From Gammaproteobacteria bacterium (GTDB taxonomy: Bacteria > Pseudomonadota > Gammaproteobacteria > Steroidobacterales > Steroidobacteraceae), in assembly GCA_025359565.1 (NCBI GenBank), contig JANYFY010000025.1, positions 1-64,000 of the forward strand: a stretch of DNA of 64,000 bases. The letters are read 5' to 3'. Under the pieces are notes generated by a model. It did not search any database. It saw only the letters and a list, made by a program, of their open reading frames with translations, and was not told where the DNA came from. This document shows, piece by piece, positions 1 to 7,868 of the stretch; positions within the stretch are counted from its first letter, which is position 1; every line of letters starts with the position of its first letter. The position numbers and the translations under genes were made by a program.

Positions 1-225
1 TTGTAATAGGTCCCCGTACCCTGCGTGGCGTACTGACCCGGGAGGCGCAAGTTGTTATAGAAGTTGCCGAACCCCGAGGGGTTGGTGTTTGGTGATAGAT
101 AGCCAAAGGGGTTCGGATCCCAGCGCCACACCAACGCATTATCGAGGGGCCGGGTGATCTTGCGTACCGCATTTAATTGATCGGTGTGCAGGTAATAAAC
201 ACTCACGGCGGCCCCTTTGGGGATC
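1..225 (-). pseudogene. RHS/YD-repeat protein fragment (runs off window)
   Basis: Read on the minus strand from about 225 down to base 1, one frame is open and gives VSVYYLHTDQLN, then RKITRP, VWRWDPNPFG and NLRLPGQYATQGTG. These match the conserved RHS core (HTDHLG..., VWRWD.DPFG, N.RFPGQY..., Y/H-Y-N). The frame differs from that of the adjacent CDGSH gene, and no start codon or signal sequence precedes it. It therefore looks like an internal piece of an RHS/toxin-delivery-type protein fused to unrelated DNA. The sequence leaves the window, so its 3' extent is unknown. RHS proteins are large secreted or surface proteins often used in contact-dependent antagonism; whether this piece is expressed cannot be told. 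Confidence 0.75.
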
Positions 226-483
226 AGCTCGGCTGGCGGTTTCATCGCCGTTGAATCCGATTTTGGTGTGTGTACCATCGCAAAACGGTTTGATTTTTGA
301 TTGACCGCATCGACACAGCGCATAGGACTCCTGTACCGGGTAGGGGTCCGCCTCTAGCCACGTTTCAGAATCTCCCTGCGCATCCGTGCCGATGGTCTGT
401 TTGGACAAGCGAATCGAACCGTTCACAAGATACGGACCATTCTTAGTTACGACGACGTGAGCCGTCTTCGATGTGTTCTTCAT
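139..483 (-). pseudogene. Truncated CDGSH iron-sulfur domain protein
   Basis: The open frame gives 114 residues starting MKNTSKTAHVVVTKNGPYLV. A CDGSH [2Fe-2S] motif is clear: CRCGQSKIKPFCDGTH, with the three Cys and one His ligands of the family. Bacterial relatives with this N-terminus are roughly 200 residues long, carry a second CDGSH motif, and continue ETASRAPYLEQ after the first. Here the match stops at about ETASRA (near base 226), where the DNA becomes RHS sequence in another frame. The last 30 or so residues are an out-of-frame readthrough of the RHS fragment. I call it a truncated gene; an expressed single-motif CDGSH protein remains possible because the cluster ligands are complete. 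Confidence 0.7.
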
Positions 484-599
484 AGTCCGACTATCCTATC
501 CCGTTAATGGCAGTTGGCGTAACTGGCAGCTATGGATTCAATGAATTGACGCAACGCTTAGTTAAAGTTTATCCGCTGGTGTATGAAAGCCCAAGGTTT

Positions 600-1013
600 C
601 TAATCGCGCCTTGCAATTGCCCGGATTTCGGCCAGGGCGCCATCGCTAATCAATTCAGAGACACCAATGGCTGTCCAGGCGGGGTACGGCTCGGCGATGA
701 ATTTGTCCTTCACCTTGATGAAGGCGTTCAAGTGCTGCCGCAGGCCCACGTGATAAGTGGTGAGTTCCACGATAGTCGGTAACTCAAGGCCGGCTTGGAT
801 TAGGTTGTTCGTCAATATGCTAAAAGCGTCGTGAAACTGCGTCTCAGGATCCGGCACTATTGAATCATCTGGACGCGTTCCAGTTATTCCGGAAAAGAAA
901 ACAAAGTCTCCTGTCTCAATACCGGGCGAGAAGTGCCAATCGCGTGGGTAATGCGCGAACTCCGGTAACACAATCACTCGTCTCATGACATCACTGCGGC
1001 GCATTGAAGCCAC
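600..1013 (-). CDS. RidA/YjgF/UK114 family protein
   Basis: A 137-residue protein (128 if started at the second Met, MRRVIVLPE). The fold signature of RidA proteins is visible: GDFVFFSGITG near the N-terminus, a mid-protein ILTNNLIQAGLELPTIVELT helix, and a C-terminal PAWTAIGVSELISDGALAEI strand. RidA enzymes hydrolyse reactive enamine/imine intermediates in the cytosol. The usual catalytic Arg (R105 in E. coli RidA, in a PAR.. motif) is not present in the same form: the equivalent stretch is PAWTAIGV. It may therefore belong to a non-RidA (Rid4-7) subgroup. It lies on the same strand as a second RidA gene and a broken third. Confidence 0.82.
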   Translation of the reverse strand: MASMRRSDVMRRVIVLPEFAHYPRDWHFSPGIETGDFVFFSGITGTRPDDSIVPDPETQFHDAFSILTNNLIQAGLELPTIVELTTYHVGLRQHLNAFIKVKDKFIAEPYPAWTAIGVSELISDGALAEIRAIARRD

Positions 1014-1429
1014 GACAAACGGCGTCGATTATGGTGCCGGCGGTAAGCGTCGGCGACGACGCAGTCGCTGTAGTCATGGGTCATTTATAGGTAACATCCG
1101 CAATCTCAAGAGGAGATGGATTTAACGCTGCAGCGAGAAGCTCGCGCGATAATTCATGTGGGCATTTAATGAAGATGCTTGTGGCCCCGGAATCTCGCGA
1201 TTGCGGCTCTCGCTGCAGCACGGAAATATCGTATTCCAAAGAATACTTGTTTGCTGTAGTGAGAAACCCAAAGTACATGTCGGTCCTTGCTTACATTCCC
1301 GACCGGCGCAATTTTGCAATAGTGCAGCAGAGCGGGCCTCCTTGGATCAACTACGGAAAACATTGCATCAGTGTTTCACCGGTTCTCGCGGACCGATAAT
1401 GAATATTCAGCCTAAGATCTCACAAAATA
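1014..1429. other. Intergenic stretch, no supported gene
   Basis: About 415 bases between two RidA genes. Several short frames overlap here on both strands, the best being a 65-residue minus-strand frame at 1081-1278. None resembles a family I know, none has a convincing ribosome binding site, and they shadow each other. I see no repeat or hairpin of note. It fits the decayed character of the left end. Confidence 0.5.
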
Positions 1430-1810
1430 TTAGGCCTCAGCGATGGCAGCAATCGATACCCTGAGGCCAGGTGCCTTTACCGGCATCTTCGCTCCTTGAC
1501 GCGCCGGCGGATTGGAAGGAAACCACCTCATCCACTCTTCATTCATACCAGAAAAGTCGTCCTCATCCGCCAACACGACGGTGACGCTCACAACTTTATC
1601 TAATGAACTTCCAGCGGCCTCCAGAATAGCCTGGATGTTCTTCAGGCACTGACGTGTTTGCTCCTGGATCGTAGCGCCGACTACAGTTCCGGTCTGAGGA
1701 TCATGCGGCGCAGTTCCGGACAAGAAGATTAGCCCAGCGCCCTTGACCGCCTGGCTGTAGCTAGCCGGCGGCTGCGCTGCTTGGGTTGTGCATATAATGT
1801 CTCGAGCCAT
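1430..1810 (-). CDS. RidA family protein
   Basis: Start taken at the ATG at 1810 (MARDIICTTQAAQPP), because AGGGAT lies about 10 bases upstream; this gives 126 residues. Family features are YSQAVKGAGLIFLSGTAPHDPQTG, the central QCLKNIQAILEAAGSSLDKVVSV helix-strand unit and the C-terminal PARQGAKMPVKAPGLRVSI. The ARQ near the end corresponds to the catalytic Arg region of canonical RidA. The predicted role is cytosolic hydrolysis of reactive imines from PLP enzymes or amino-acid catabolism. It sits downstream of a decayed third RidA copy on the same strand, suggesting an old tandem family. No obvious partner enzyme is adjacent. Confidence 0.88.
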   Translation of the reverse strand: MARDIICTTQAAQPPASYSQAVKGAGLIFLSGTAPHDPQTGTVVGATIQEQTRQCLKNIQAILEAAGSSLDKVVSVTVVLADEDDFSGMNEEWMRWFPSNPPARQGAKMPVKAPGLRVSIAAIAEA

Positions 1811-2084
1811 AGTGCTGTTATCCCTGTCGAACAAGGTTGTTTTTCAAAGGCATCACTTACTGTAACGGTGAGGATGCAGGTGTCAATGTCTGATTGATTG
1901 CCACATCTTCAATGCTCAAAAAACGGCCCTTGGCCAACTGGAGGCGGCCGAATCGCACCGGTGAACACGCCCGTGCAGAGACATTCATGGGAGTATTATC
2001 TCGAGCTGAACAGTAAGGCAATTGGTCGTGCTAGAGTCCGTCTGTGTGATCATCGCAACGCCCTTTTGAATAAGCTAATCCTAT

Positions 2085-2287
2085 CTAAGCGGCAGTGAAT
2101 TGCGCCAAGACGTTTTGCCAAACCACCCGAGCCTGCGCGGCAAAATCGCGAGGCACTTCCCCGTCGCCGTCTCAGGAATTTGACCGCTTATAAATAACAG
2201 GCGCTGTGCGTCAGACACCTCGATCGCTTGAGCGTAACCACCGGAAGGCTGAGGTGCCGCAGCCGCATACCCTGAACTCGCTTTCAT
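2085..2287 (-). pseudogene. Frameshifted, truncated third RidA gene
   Basis: The first frame reads GGYAQAIEVSDAQRLLFISG and QIPETATG, a typical RidA N-terminus. The match then leaves that frame after TGK at a run of G residues. In the next frame it continues EVPRDFAAQARVVWQNVLAQ followed by FTAA and a TAG at 2085-2087. A one-base loss in the G-run explains the shift. The stop truncates the domain at about half of the normal 125-130 residues, so the catalytic C-terminal half is absent. This is a clear pseudogene. The sequence between 1811 and 2085 does not restore the missing half in any frame I could read. Confidence 0.8.
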
Positions 2288-2328
2288 ATAACAAGCATAC
2301 GTGTAACATGTGCATCCCAGACATTAAC

Positions 2329-2530
2329 ATGATGAATAGCTCCAGACTAGAAGCCTTCAGCGACGGTGTCATTGCCGTTAGCATCACCATCATCGTACTC
2401 GAATTAAAGGTGCCGCACGGCGCACTCTAGCGGCGCTGCAGCCTCTTATTCCGGTTTTCTCGAGCTACGTTTTAAGCTTCATGTACGTTGGTATCTATTG
2501 GAATAATCACCATCACCTGCTGCATATGTG
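2329..2530 (+). pseudogene. TMEM175/DUF1211 family membrane protein stump
   Basis: From ATG 2329 the frame reads SRLEAFSDGVIAVSITIIVL then ELKVPHGA, the signature first TM helix of the DUF1211/TMEM175 K+ channel-like family. That frame ends at a TAG (2428-2430). The homology resumes one frame over as LAALQPLIPVFSSYVLSFMY and VGIYWNNHHHLLH, the second TM helix. It is lost near 2528, where the DNA becomes antisense TonB-receptor sequence. The gene therefore has one frameshift and lacks everything after TM2 (about two thirds of a roughly 200-residue protein). The plus-strand frame upstream of 2329 is a shadow of the RidA pseudogene. Confidence 0.78.
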
Positions 2531-2555
2531 CCATGAAATTTCTGTGAGAATTCGT

Positions 2556-3260
2556 GAGAGTACGATCCTCGGCAATCGGCCAATGACCGTTTAAACCCAG
2601 ATCAAATCGTTGGGTCTTCAGTGCCTCAACGAAAGCAGTACCCGTTGGATCACCGACGGGGACGCGCCCGTCCTTAACCGTCCCGCCTGAGCGGTCCTCG
2701 AGCATCGCCCCTACGGTCAGAAACATCTCGGCGCCAGATCCGTCGGCCCAATACAGGCGCGGCCGGATGACGGCGCGGCGAACTCGCGGCATATCCGCCC
2801 AACCATCGCCATTGATATCCTCGCTGGCCTGCCGATCAACATTGGCTATCAGAGAATAAGCATAGCCTTGGGTGAATGGATCCGACGCCCACCACAGCCC
2901 CGCATCGGTGCCGCCACGACTTGTTTGATTCAGCAACACATCATGTGCGCCGTCCGGGCGGCGCGAGACGAAGTTGATGACCCCCCTTAAGGCGGAGGCG
3001 CCGTACAATGCGGAGGCCACGCCTTTGAGCACTTCGACTTGGCCCAAATCAAGCGCCAAGCCCAGGAGAGGTCGTCTGCACCCGCAGCCCCGAGGTTTCA
3101 TTGAGCAGCATCGCGATCTTCTCTTCGAGCTCGCGTTGATCGATTACCTCGATGCGCGTCGGTTCGTCCACCAATCGGCGCGGCATGCGCATTGTGGTAA
3201 CAATAATTTCCTGAAGGGCGGAGTCGGAATACGGCTCTTCATCTGCCGCTAAAACAGAAG
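2556..3260 (-). pseudogene. TonB-dependent receptor remnant
   Basis: The N-terminal part (about 3260 to 3049) reads ALQEIIVTTMRMPRRLVDEP and then LLNETSGLRVQTTSPGLGA, ending in TGA at 3049-3051. In another frame the plug resumes as LDLGQVEVLKGVASALYGAS, GVINFVSRRPDG, followed by the first barrel strands (EDINGDGWADMPRVRRAVIR). Relatives have about 30-45 residues between GLGA and LDLGQVEV, so an internal deletion with a frame change occurred near 3050. The homology ends around 2556, where antisense DUF1211 sequence begins, so most of the beta-barrel is missing. The signal-peptide region upstream of 3252 is also poorly preserved. Confidence 0.82.
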
Positions 3261-3379
3261 TCTTTATCTCGCATACCGATATCGGAGGATAGTAACAGGC
3301 ATTATTTATTAGACGTCGAAATGTTGAGGTCTATCCTCATTCCCAAAATGGTATATTTTTTGCAATAATTACCCCATCT

Positions 3380-5626
3380 TTAAAGGCTAGCCACTCGAAG
3401 ACGCAGTGCGTTGCCGATCACTGATACGGAGCTCAAGCTCATGGCGGCCGCCGCGATGATGGGACTCAAAAGAAGGCCGAAAGTAGGATACAGCGCGCCT
3501 GCTGCTATGGGTATTCCGACAACATTGTAGACGAACGCCAGAATGAGATTCTGCCGGATGTTGCGCATAGTGGCGCGGCTCAAGGCCCGGCCACGCGCGA
3601 TGCCGGCGAGATCGCCCTTGACCAGCGTAATGCCTGCGCTTTGCATGGCTACATCGGTACCCGTACCCATCGCAATGCCGACGTCGGCCTCCGCCAACGC
3701 CGGCGCGTCATTAACGCCATCACCGGCCATTGCGACCACGCGGCCTTCGCTTTTGAGTCGCCTCACGATATCGTTCTTTTTATCGGGGAGGACGTCCGCT
3801 TCCACCTCCGTAATGCCGAGCTGGTTGGCAACGGCTTGGGCCGTGGTGCGATTATCACCAGTTAACATGACGATACGCATACCCTCACGGCGCAAGGCAT
3901 CAAGGGCCGCGCTTGTCGTTGCCTTAATCGGATCGGCCACCGCAATGATGCCAGCAGGCTTGTTATCCACCGCCACGAAGAGAGCAGTCGCACCATCTTG
4001 TCGCAATGCATTGGCGTGGCCCTCAAGATCGGCGCTCGCCACACCATGGTCATTAAGCAGTGCCGCGTTGCCAACGGCCACGCGCCGCCCTCCGACGGTG
4101 CCGATGACGCCTTTACCCGTAATGGACGCGAAGTCCCTGACCTCTTGCAATGCGACCTTGCGCTCGGCAGCGGCGGACAAGATAGCCCCTGCAAGTGGAT
4201 GTTCGCTCGACTTCTCGAGACTCGCGCCAAACGATAAGACGGCGGATTCATCAAAACCTGGCGCGGGCACGATGGCGGTTACACGGGGTTTACCTTCGGT
4301 GAGCGTGCCGGTCTTATCGACTACCAGGGTATCAACTTTTTCAAAGCGCTGAAGAGCCTCGGCGTTCTTGATAAGAATGCCGGCGCTTGCGCCTTTGCCG
4401 ACGCCCACCATGATCGACATCGGCGTCGCTAGACCGAGTGCGCACGGGCACGCAATGATCAGCACCGATACGGCCGCGGCCACTGCCAGCCCTAAGGCTG
4501 GCGCAGGCGCCCAGACCATCCAGGCCACAAACGCCAAAATCGCAGAAGCCATGACGGCCGGCACGAACCACGCAGCGACTTTATCCACAAGACCTTGAAT
4601 AGGCGCGCGACTGCGCTGCGCTTCGGCAACCATTTTCACGATGCGTGACAACATCGAGTCTGCACCTATCTTCTCTGCGGCAATCGTCAACGTGCCGGTA
4701 CCATTGATCGTGCCACCGATGACCTTGGTGCCCGACGCCTTTTGCACAGGCATCGATTCGCCGGTCACCATCGATTCATCCACCGCACTGATGCCCTCTG
4801 ACACCGACCCATCCACCGGAATCGCTTCGCCGGGCCGCACTCGTAGACGGTCGCCAACATGGACTTCAGATAGCGGTACTTCCTCGTCTGTACCGTCGCT
4901 TCGAATACGTCGCCCTGTCTTGGGCGCCAATTTCAACAGCGCGCGAATGGCACCACCGGTTTTTTCCCTGGCGCGCAGCTCTAAAACCTGGCCTAGCAAG
5001 ACGAGCACCGTGACGACGGCGGCGGCCTCATAGTAGACGGGGACAAGACCGCTATGCTGCCGAAGGCCCGACGGAAAAAAAGCGGGCGCAAAGGTTGCGA
5101 CCAGGCTGTATACATAGGCTGCACCGACCCCTAAGGCTATCAAGGTAAACATGTTGGGCGAGCGGTTCAGGATCGACGCCCACGCTCGTTGAAAGAAGGG
5201 CCACGCGCACCACAAAACGATGGGCGTTGCGAGCGCAAACTGAATCCATATCGAGGCGGCCATCGACACGATATGGTCCAAATTCAGCACAGGCAAGTGT
5301 CCTCCCATCTCCAACACAACGATGGGCGCGGCGAGCGCAGCGCCGGTTACAAAACGCCGGGTCATGTCTTTGAGTTCAGGACTCGTGCCTTCGGTCTCAG
5401 GAATACTTTCCGGCTCAAGCGCCATACCGCAGATCGGACAACTGCCCGGCGCGCTCTGACGAATTTGCGGATGCATCGGGCAGGTGTAAATGGTGCCCGA
5501 ATCTATGCGCATGCCGCAGACTGAGTCGACCGCGTCTCTGCCACTATCGAGCGTTTTGGTATCTGCCATTTGCAAGTTGTTCGGAGCCACTGCGCAGCAA
5601 CAAGTTTTTGAAGTCGTGGTTGTCAT
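3380..5626 (-). CDS. copA: Copper-exporting P1B-type ATPase CopA
   Basis: A 748-residue inner-membrane pump that hydrolyses ATP to export Cu+ from the cytoplasm. Visible motifs: a heavy-metal-binding module [11 protein letters not shown]...[10 protein letters not shown] (about residues 47-71), TGES (288-291), the CPC metal site in [12 protein letters not shown] (393-395), DKTGTLT (phosphorylated Asp 437), SSEHPLAG (474-480), [10 protein letters not shown], and a final-helix [16 protein letters not shown] typical of Cu+ pumps. The first 30 residues contain CCC and VCGM, the latter resembling a shortened YHS domain. GAGGA lies about 7 bases before the ATG. It is transcribed away from the copper cluster and lies behind a MerR-type promoter. 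A silver role is possible. Confidence 0.93.
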   Translation of the reverse strand: MTTTTSKTCCCAVAPNNLQMADTKTLDSGRDAVDSVCGMRIDSGTIYTCPMHPQIRQSAPGSCPICGMALEPESIPETEGTSPELKDMTRRFVTGAALAAPIVVLEMGGHLPVLNLDHIVSMAASIWIQFALATPIVLWCAWPFFQRAWASILNRSPNMFTLIALGVGAAYVYSLVATFAPAFFPSGLRQHSGLVPVYYEAAAVVTVLVLLGQVLELRAREKTGGAIRALLKLAPKTGRRIRSDGTDEEVPLSEVHVGDRLRVRPGEAIPVDGSVSEGISAVDESMVTGESMPVQKASGTKVIGGTINGTGTLTIAAEKIGADSMLSRIVKMVAEAQRSRAPIQGLVDKVAAWFVPAVMASAILAFVAWMVWAPAPALGLAVAAAVSVLIIACPCALGLATPMSIMVGVGKGASAGILIKNAEALQRFEKVDTLVVDKTGTLTEGKPRVTAIVPAPGFDESAVLSFGASLEKSSEHPLAGAILSAAAERKVALQEVRDFASITGKGVIGTVGGRRVAVGNAALLNDHGVASADLEGHANALRQDGATALFVAVDNKPAGIIAVADPIKATTSAALDALRREGMRIVMLTGDNRTTAQAVANQLGITEVEADVLPDKKNDIVRRLKSEGRVVAMAGDGVNDAPALAEADVGIAMGTGTDVAMQSAGITLVKGDLAGIARGRALSRATMRNIRQNLILAFVYNVVGIPIAAGALYPTFGLLLSPIIAAAAMSLSSVSVIGNALRLRVASL

Positions 5627-5663
5627 AGTCGTCCTCGGTAGCAGCGCTTGATTGAGAAAAGTA

Positions 5664-5694
5664 GTCTAAGCTCCGTACCTAAGTACGGAGTCAA
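5664..5694 (-). promoter_or_regulatory. MerR-type promoter/operator of copA
   Basis: On the minus strand a -35 TTGACT (5694-5689) and a -10 TTAGAC (5669-5664) are separated by 19 bases. Between them lies a perfect dyad CTCCGTAC-N4-GTACGGAG (5671-5690). The long spacer with a central dyad is the hallmark of MerR-family activated promoters. The half-site GTACGGA matches the operator I remember for mercury (mer) operons more than the CueR consensus. It lies 38-68 bases upstream of the copA start codon. A MerR-like gene divergent from it is dead, so the regulator would have to be encoded elsewhere. Confidence 0.72.
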
Positions 5695-5759
5695 ATCATT
5701 CAGAAAACGATAGTCAAGGAAACGCTGTCCGTACTCCTTTAGAACTCAGTTAGACGACG

Positions 5760-5955
5760 ATGACCATCGGCGCCCTCGCGCAGGCAGCCGAAGTGGGGAT
5801 CTAAACCATACGCTACACCAACGGCGGCGTCTGTTGGTTGTCCCACACAGTGCAGGAGGCGACGGCGATATCCGATTTCCGTGACTGACCGAATTCGGTT
5901 CATCAGGCGATCGCAGAATTTTGGGTTTTACCCTTGAAGAGATTTGTGAGCAATC
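5760..5955 (+). pseudogene. MerR-family regulator pseudogene
   Basis: From ATG 5760 the frame reads MTIGALAQAAEVGI, the start of a MerR helix-turn-helix domain, and then meets TAA at 5802-5804 exactly where relatives have Glu (GAA) before TIRYY. After that, single-base losses move the reading frame: YYQRRRLL, then RRYPISVTDRIRFIRRSQNF in a further frame, then TLEEICE. At least one nonsense change and three frameshifts are needed to reconstruct it, and only about 65 codons of DNA-binding domain remain. The metal-binding C-terminal half is absent. Its position, divergent from copA and next to a MerR-type operator, is where the cognate regulator would be expected. Confidence 0.75.
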
Positions 5956-6030
5956 GTGATCTATGGCGGCGGGTCACCAATAGCTAAAACGTTATTGCCG
6001 CAAGGCTTGGATTACCGTACCCTTGTGAGT

Positions 6031-6348
6031 ATGAGGCATCGGCTCACCGCATTTTGGTTGATACTGATGATCAGTCTGCAAGGACCATTAGCATTGGCCG
6101 CAGTGTCCTCCTCGATGCCATCGGATTCTCATGCCGCCATGCATGGCCATCATTCAGGGCACGCGTGTTGTCACACGCAAGGCGCTCATGTGAAGTGCTG
6201 CCCGGACGCGTGCACGGGCGCGGCCACCGTCGCCGGCAGTCCTGGGCTTCTAGTTTGGTACGGACGCACCACTCCGAGTTTTAAGCTTGCTACCTCTCCA
6301 TTTTCCTCGCACGGCGAAACTCCTCTCATTCGCCCACCCATTTTCTAA
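6031..6348 (+). CDS. CopL-like Cys/His/Met-rich secreted protein
   Basis: Start taken at ATG 6031 (MRHRLTAFWLILMISL), which gives a clean signal peptide ending near ALAA; an upstream ATG at 5956 is open but lies in the merR remnant. The mature part of about 80 residues is rich in potential metal ligands: HAAMHGHHSGHACCHTQGAH followed by VKCCPDAC. It ends in RPPIF, like other small proteins of CopL/DUF2946 type that precede copper operons. A periplasmic copper-binding or leader-type regulatory role is inferred from composition and position. The ribosome binding site is weak, so the start is uncertain. The function of this exact protein is unknown. Confidence 0.65.
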   Translation: MRHRLTAFWLILMISLQGPLALAAVSSSMPSDSHAAMHGHHSGHACCHTQGAHVKCCPDACTGAATVAGSPGLLVWYGRTTPSFKLATSPFSSHGETPLIRPPIF

Positions 6349-6467
6349 CGTCCCACCCTAGTTCCGTCTTAAAACCGGACACGTAGCGAGCGCCCCTCGC
6401 AGTCGTGGTTGCATGCATTTCGCGCTCCGGCGCTGATGAAGAGTGGTGAATACGTTGGAGAATTTTG

Positions 6468-7820
6468 ATGAATCAATTGCTCAAGTGCGCGATTAGCGCC
6501 ATTTTGATGGGCTATGTCGCGCAGGCATCCGTGCATGCAGCGCAAGCGCCCAAGATGGTTGCGGACGATCCGCCCGCTTCGATGCCGGCAGGTCATGACA
6601 TGAGTCATATGTCGACGGATAGTGGCGACTCGATGCCGCACATGAGTCACATGATGATGGGCGCTCTTGGAAGCTATCCGATGAATCGCGAAGCCTCCGG
6701 CACCTCCTGGCAACCGGACAGCTCCGAGCACGGCGGCGTGCACCTGATGGAAGGAGACTGGATGCTCATGGGCCATATGTTCTTGAATGGCGTCTATGAC
6801 TGGCAGCAGGGCCTGCGCGGCGACACTAAGGAATTCCTGTCCGGCATGTTCATGGGGATGGCCAATCGACACTTTGAGAGCGGTGATACGGTTCAAATTC
6901 GCGCGATGCTGAGCCCCGAGCCCATGATGGGAAAATCCGGCTACCCGCTACTGCTTGCGACCGGCGAGACGGCAAACGGCACTATGCCGCTGGTGGATCG
7001 GCAGCATCCGCATGATCTCTTCATGGAATTGTCGGGCACCTACTCTCACGCTTTGACGCCGGCCGACAGCCTGTTTCTGTATGCGGGGCTACCCGGCGAA
7101 CCGGCATTCGGGCCGCCCGCCTTCATGCATCGCCAGTCCATTTTGGACAGCCCGGAGGCGCCGATCAGTCACCACTGGCTTGATTCCACACACATCACCG
7201 AGGGCGTCGTGACACTTGGCTACATTCACGATAAGTGGAAAATCGAAGCTTCGCGCTTTCGGGGCCGTGAGCCGGATCAATTTCGTTACAACATCGAACA
7301 CGGTGCGCTCGATTCGAAGAGCGCGCGACTGTCCTTCAATCCCACGTCCGAGTGGTCCCTGCAAGCTTCATGGGCCAATCAAATCAGTCCCGAGCAGCTG
7401 CAGCCCGACAAGAACGAAAAACGCTTGTCGGCGAGCGCCATCTACACCCATCAATTGGGAGAACACAGCTGGTGGTCCACCACCGTTGCGTGGGGCCGAC
7501 GCCACAGCAGCGGTGATGAAGCGCTGAACGCCTACATTATCGAAAGCGCGTTAAAACCAACTGATTTATGGACGTTATTCGCGCGAGCCGAGCGCGAGAA
7601 GAACAATGAATTGATTACCTTGGGTCCTTTGCAAGGCTCTGCCTACACGGTGGGGAAAACCTCGCTCGGGGTGATTCGGGATCTGCGCTTGAGTCAGCAC
7701 GTGAAGATCGGTGCCGGTGCCCTTTATGCCTTTAATTTTGTGCCGCAAACAATTGCCCCGCTTTACGGTCGCTCTGACCCGCAGGGCGCCATGGCTTTTA
7801 TTCGTTTGAAGGTTGAATGA
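6468..7820 (+). CDS. Putative outer-membrane protein of copper cluster
   Basis: ATG 6468 is preceded by TTGGAG with 8-base spacing; an in-frame TTG just before it is not needed. The 450-residue product has a signal peptide (cleavage near VHAAQ) and a Met/His-rich mature N-terminus (HDMSHM, DSMPHMSHMMMG). A long body of alternating polar/aromatic segments looks like a beta-barrel (WKIEASRFRGREPDQ, WSLQASWANQ, KIGAGALYAFNF). A QHPHDLFMELSGTYSH segment is striking. I recognise it as a conserved hypothetical protein seen in proteobacterial metal-resistance islands, but no biochemical role is known to me. It may pass or bind copper at the outer membrane. It precedes copC by 48 bases and is probably cotranscribed. 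Confidence 0.75.
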   Translation: MNQLLKCAISAILMGYVAQASVHAAQAPKMVADDPPASMPAGHDMSHMSTDSGDSMPHMSHMMMGALGSYPMNREASGTSWQPDSSEHGGVHLMEGDWMLMGHMFLNGVYDWQQGLRGDTKEFLSGMFMGMANRHFESGDTVQIRAMLSPEPMMGKSGYPLLLATGETANGTMPLVDRQHPHDLFMELSGTYSHALTPADSLFLYAGLPGEPAFGPPAFMHRQSILDSPEAPISHHWLDSTHITEGVVTLGYIHDKWKIEASRFRGREPDQFRYNIEHGALDSKSARLSFNPTSEWSLQASWANQISPEQLQPDKNEKRLSASAIYTHQLGEHSWWSTTVAWGRRHSSGDEALNAYIIESALKPTDLWTLFARAEREKNNELITLGPLQGSAYTVGKTSLGVIRDLRLSQHVKIGAGALYAFNFVPQTIAPLYGRSDPQGAMAFIRLKVE

Positions 7821-7868
7821 CGAGACCTGTTCACCGCTGATTGATTCACCACCCCTAAAGGAGTCTTT

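Noticed and set aside
507-782. Plus-strand 91-codon frame opposite the first RidA gene
   Set aside because: It is antisense to a recognisable RidA gene, lacks a ribosome binding site and resembles nothing.
1081-1399. Overlapping short frames on both strands between RidA genes
   Set aside because: They shadow each other, no family likeness and no translation signals; reported only as an intergenic stretch.
3543-5524. Long plus-strand frames (up to 269 codons) opposite copA
   Set aside because: Antisense of a GC-rich coding region; composition (Ser/Arg/Pro/Ala) is typical of a shadow frame.
6369-6896. Minus-strand 175-codon His-rich frame
   Set aside because: It is the reverse complement of the Met/His-rich signal-peptide region of the outer-membrane gene; the real gene has the ribosome binding site.
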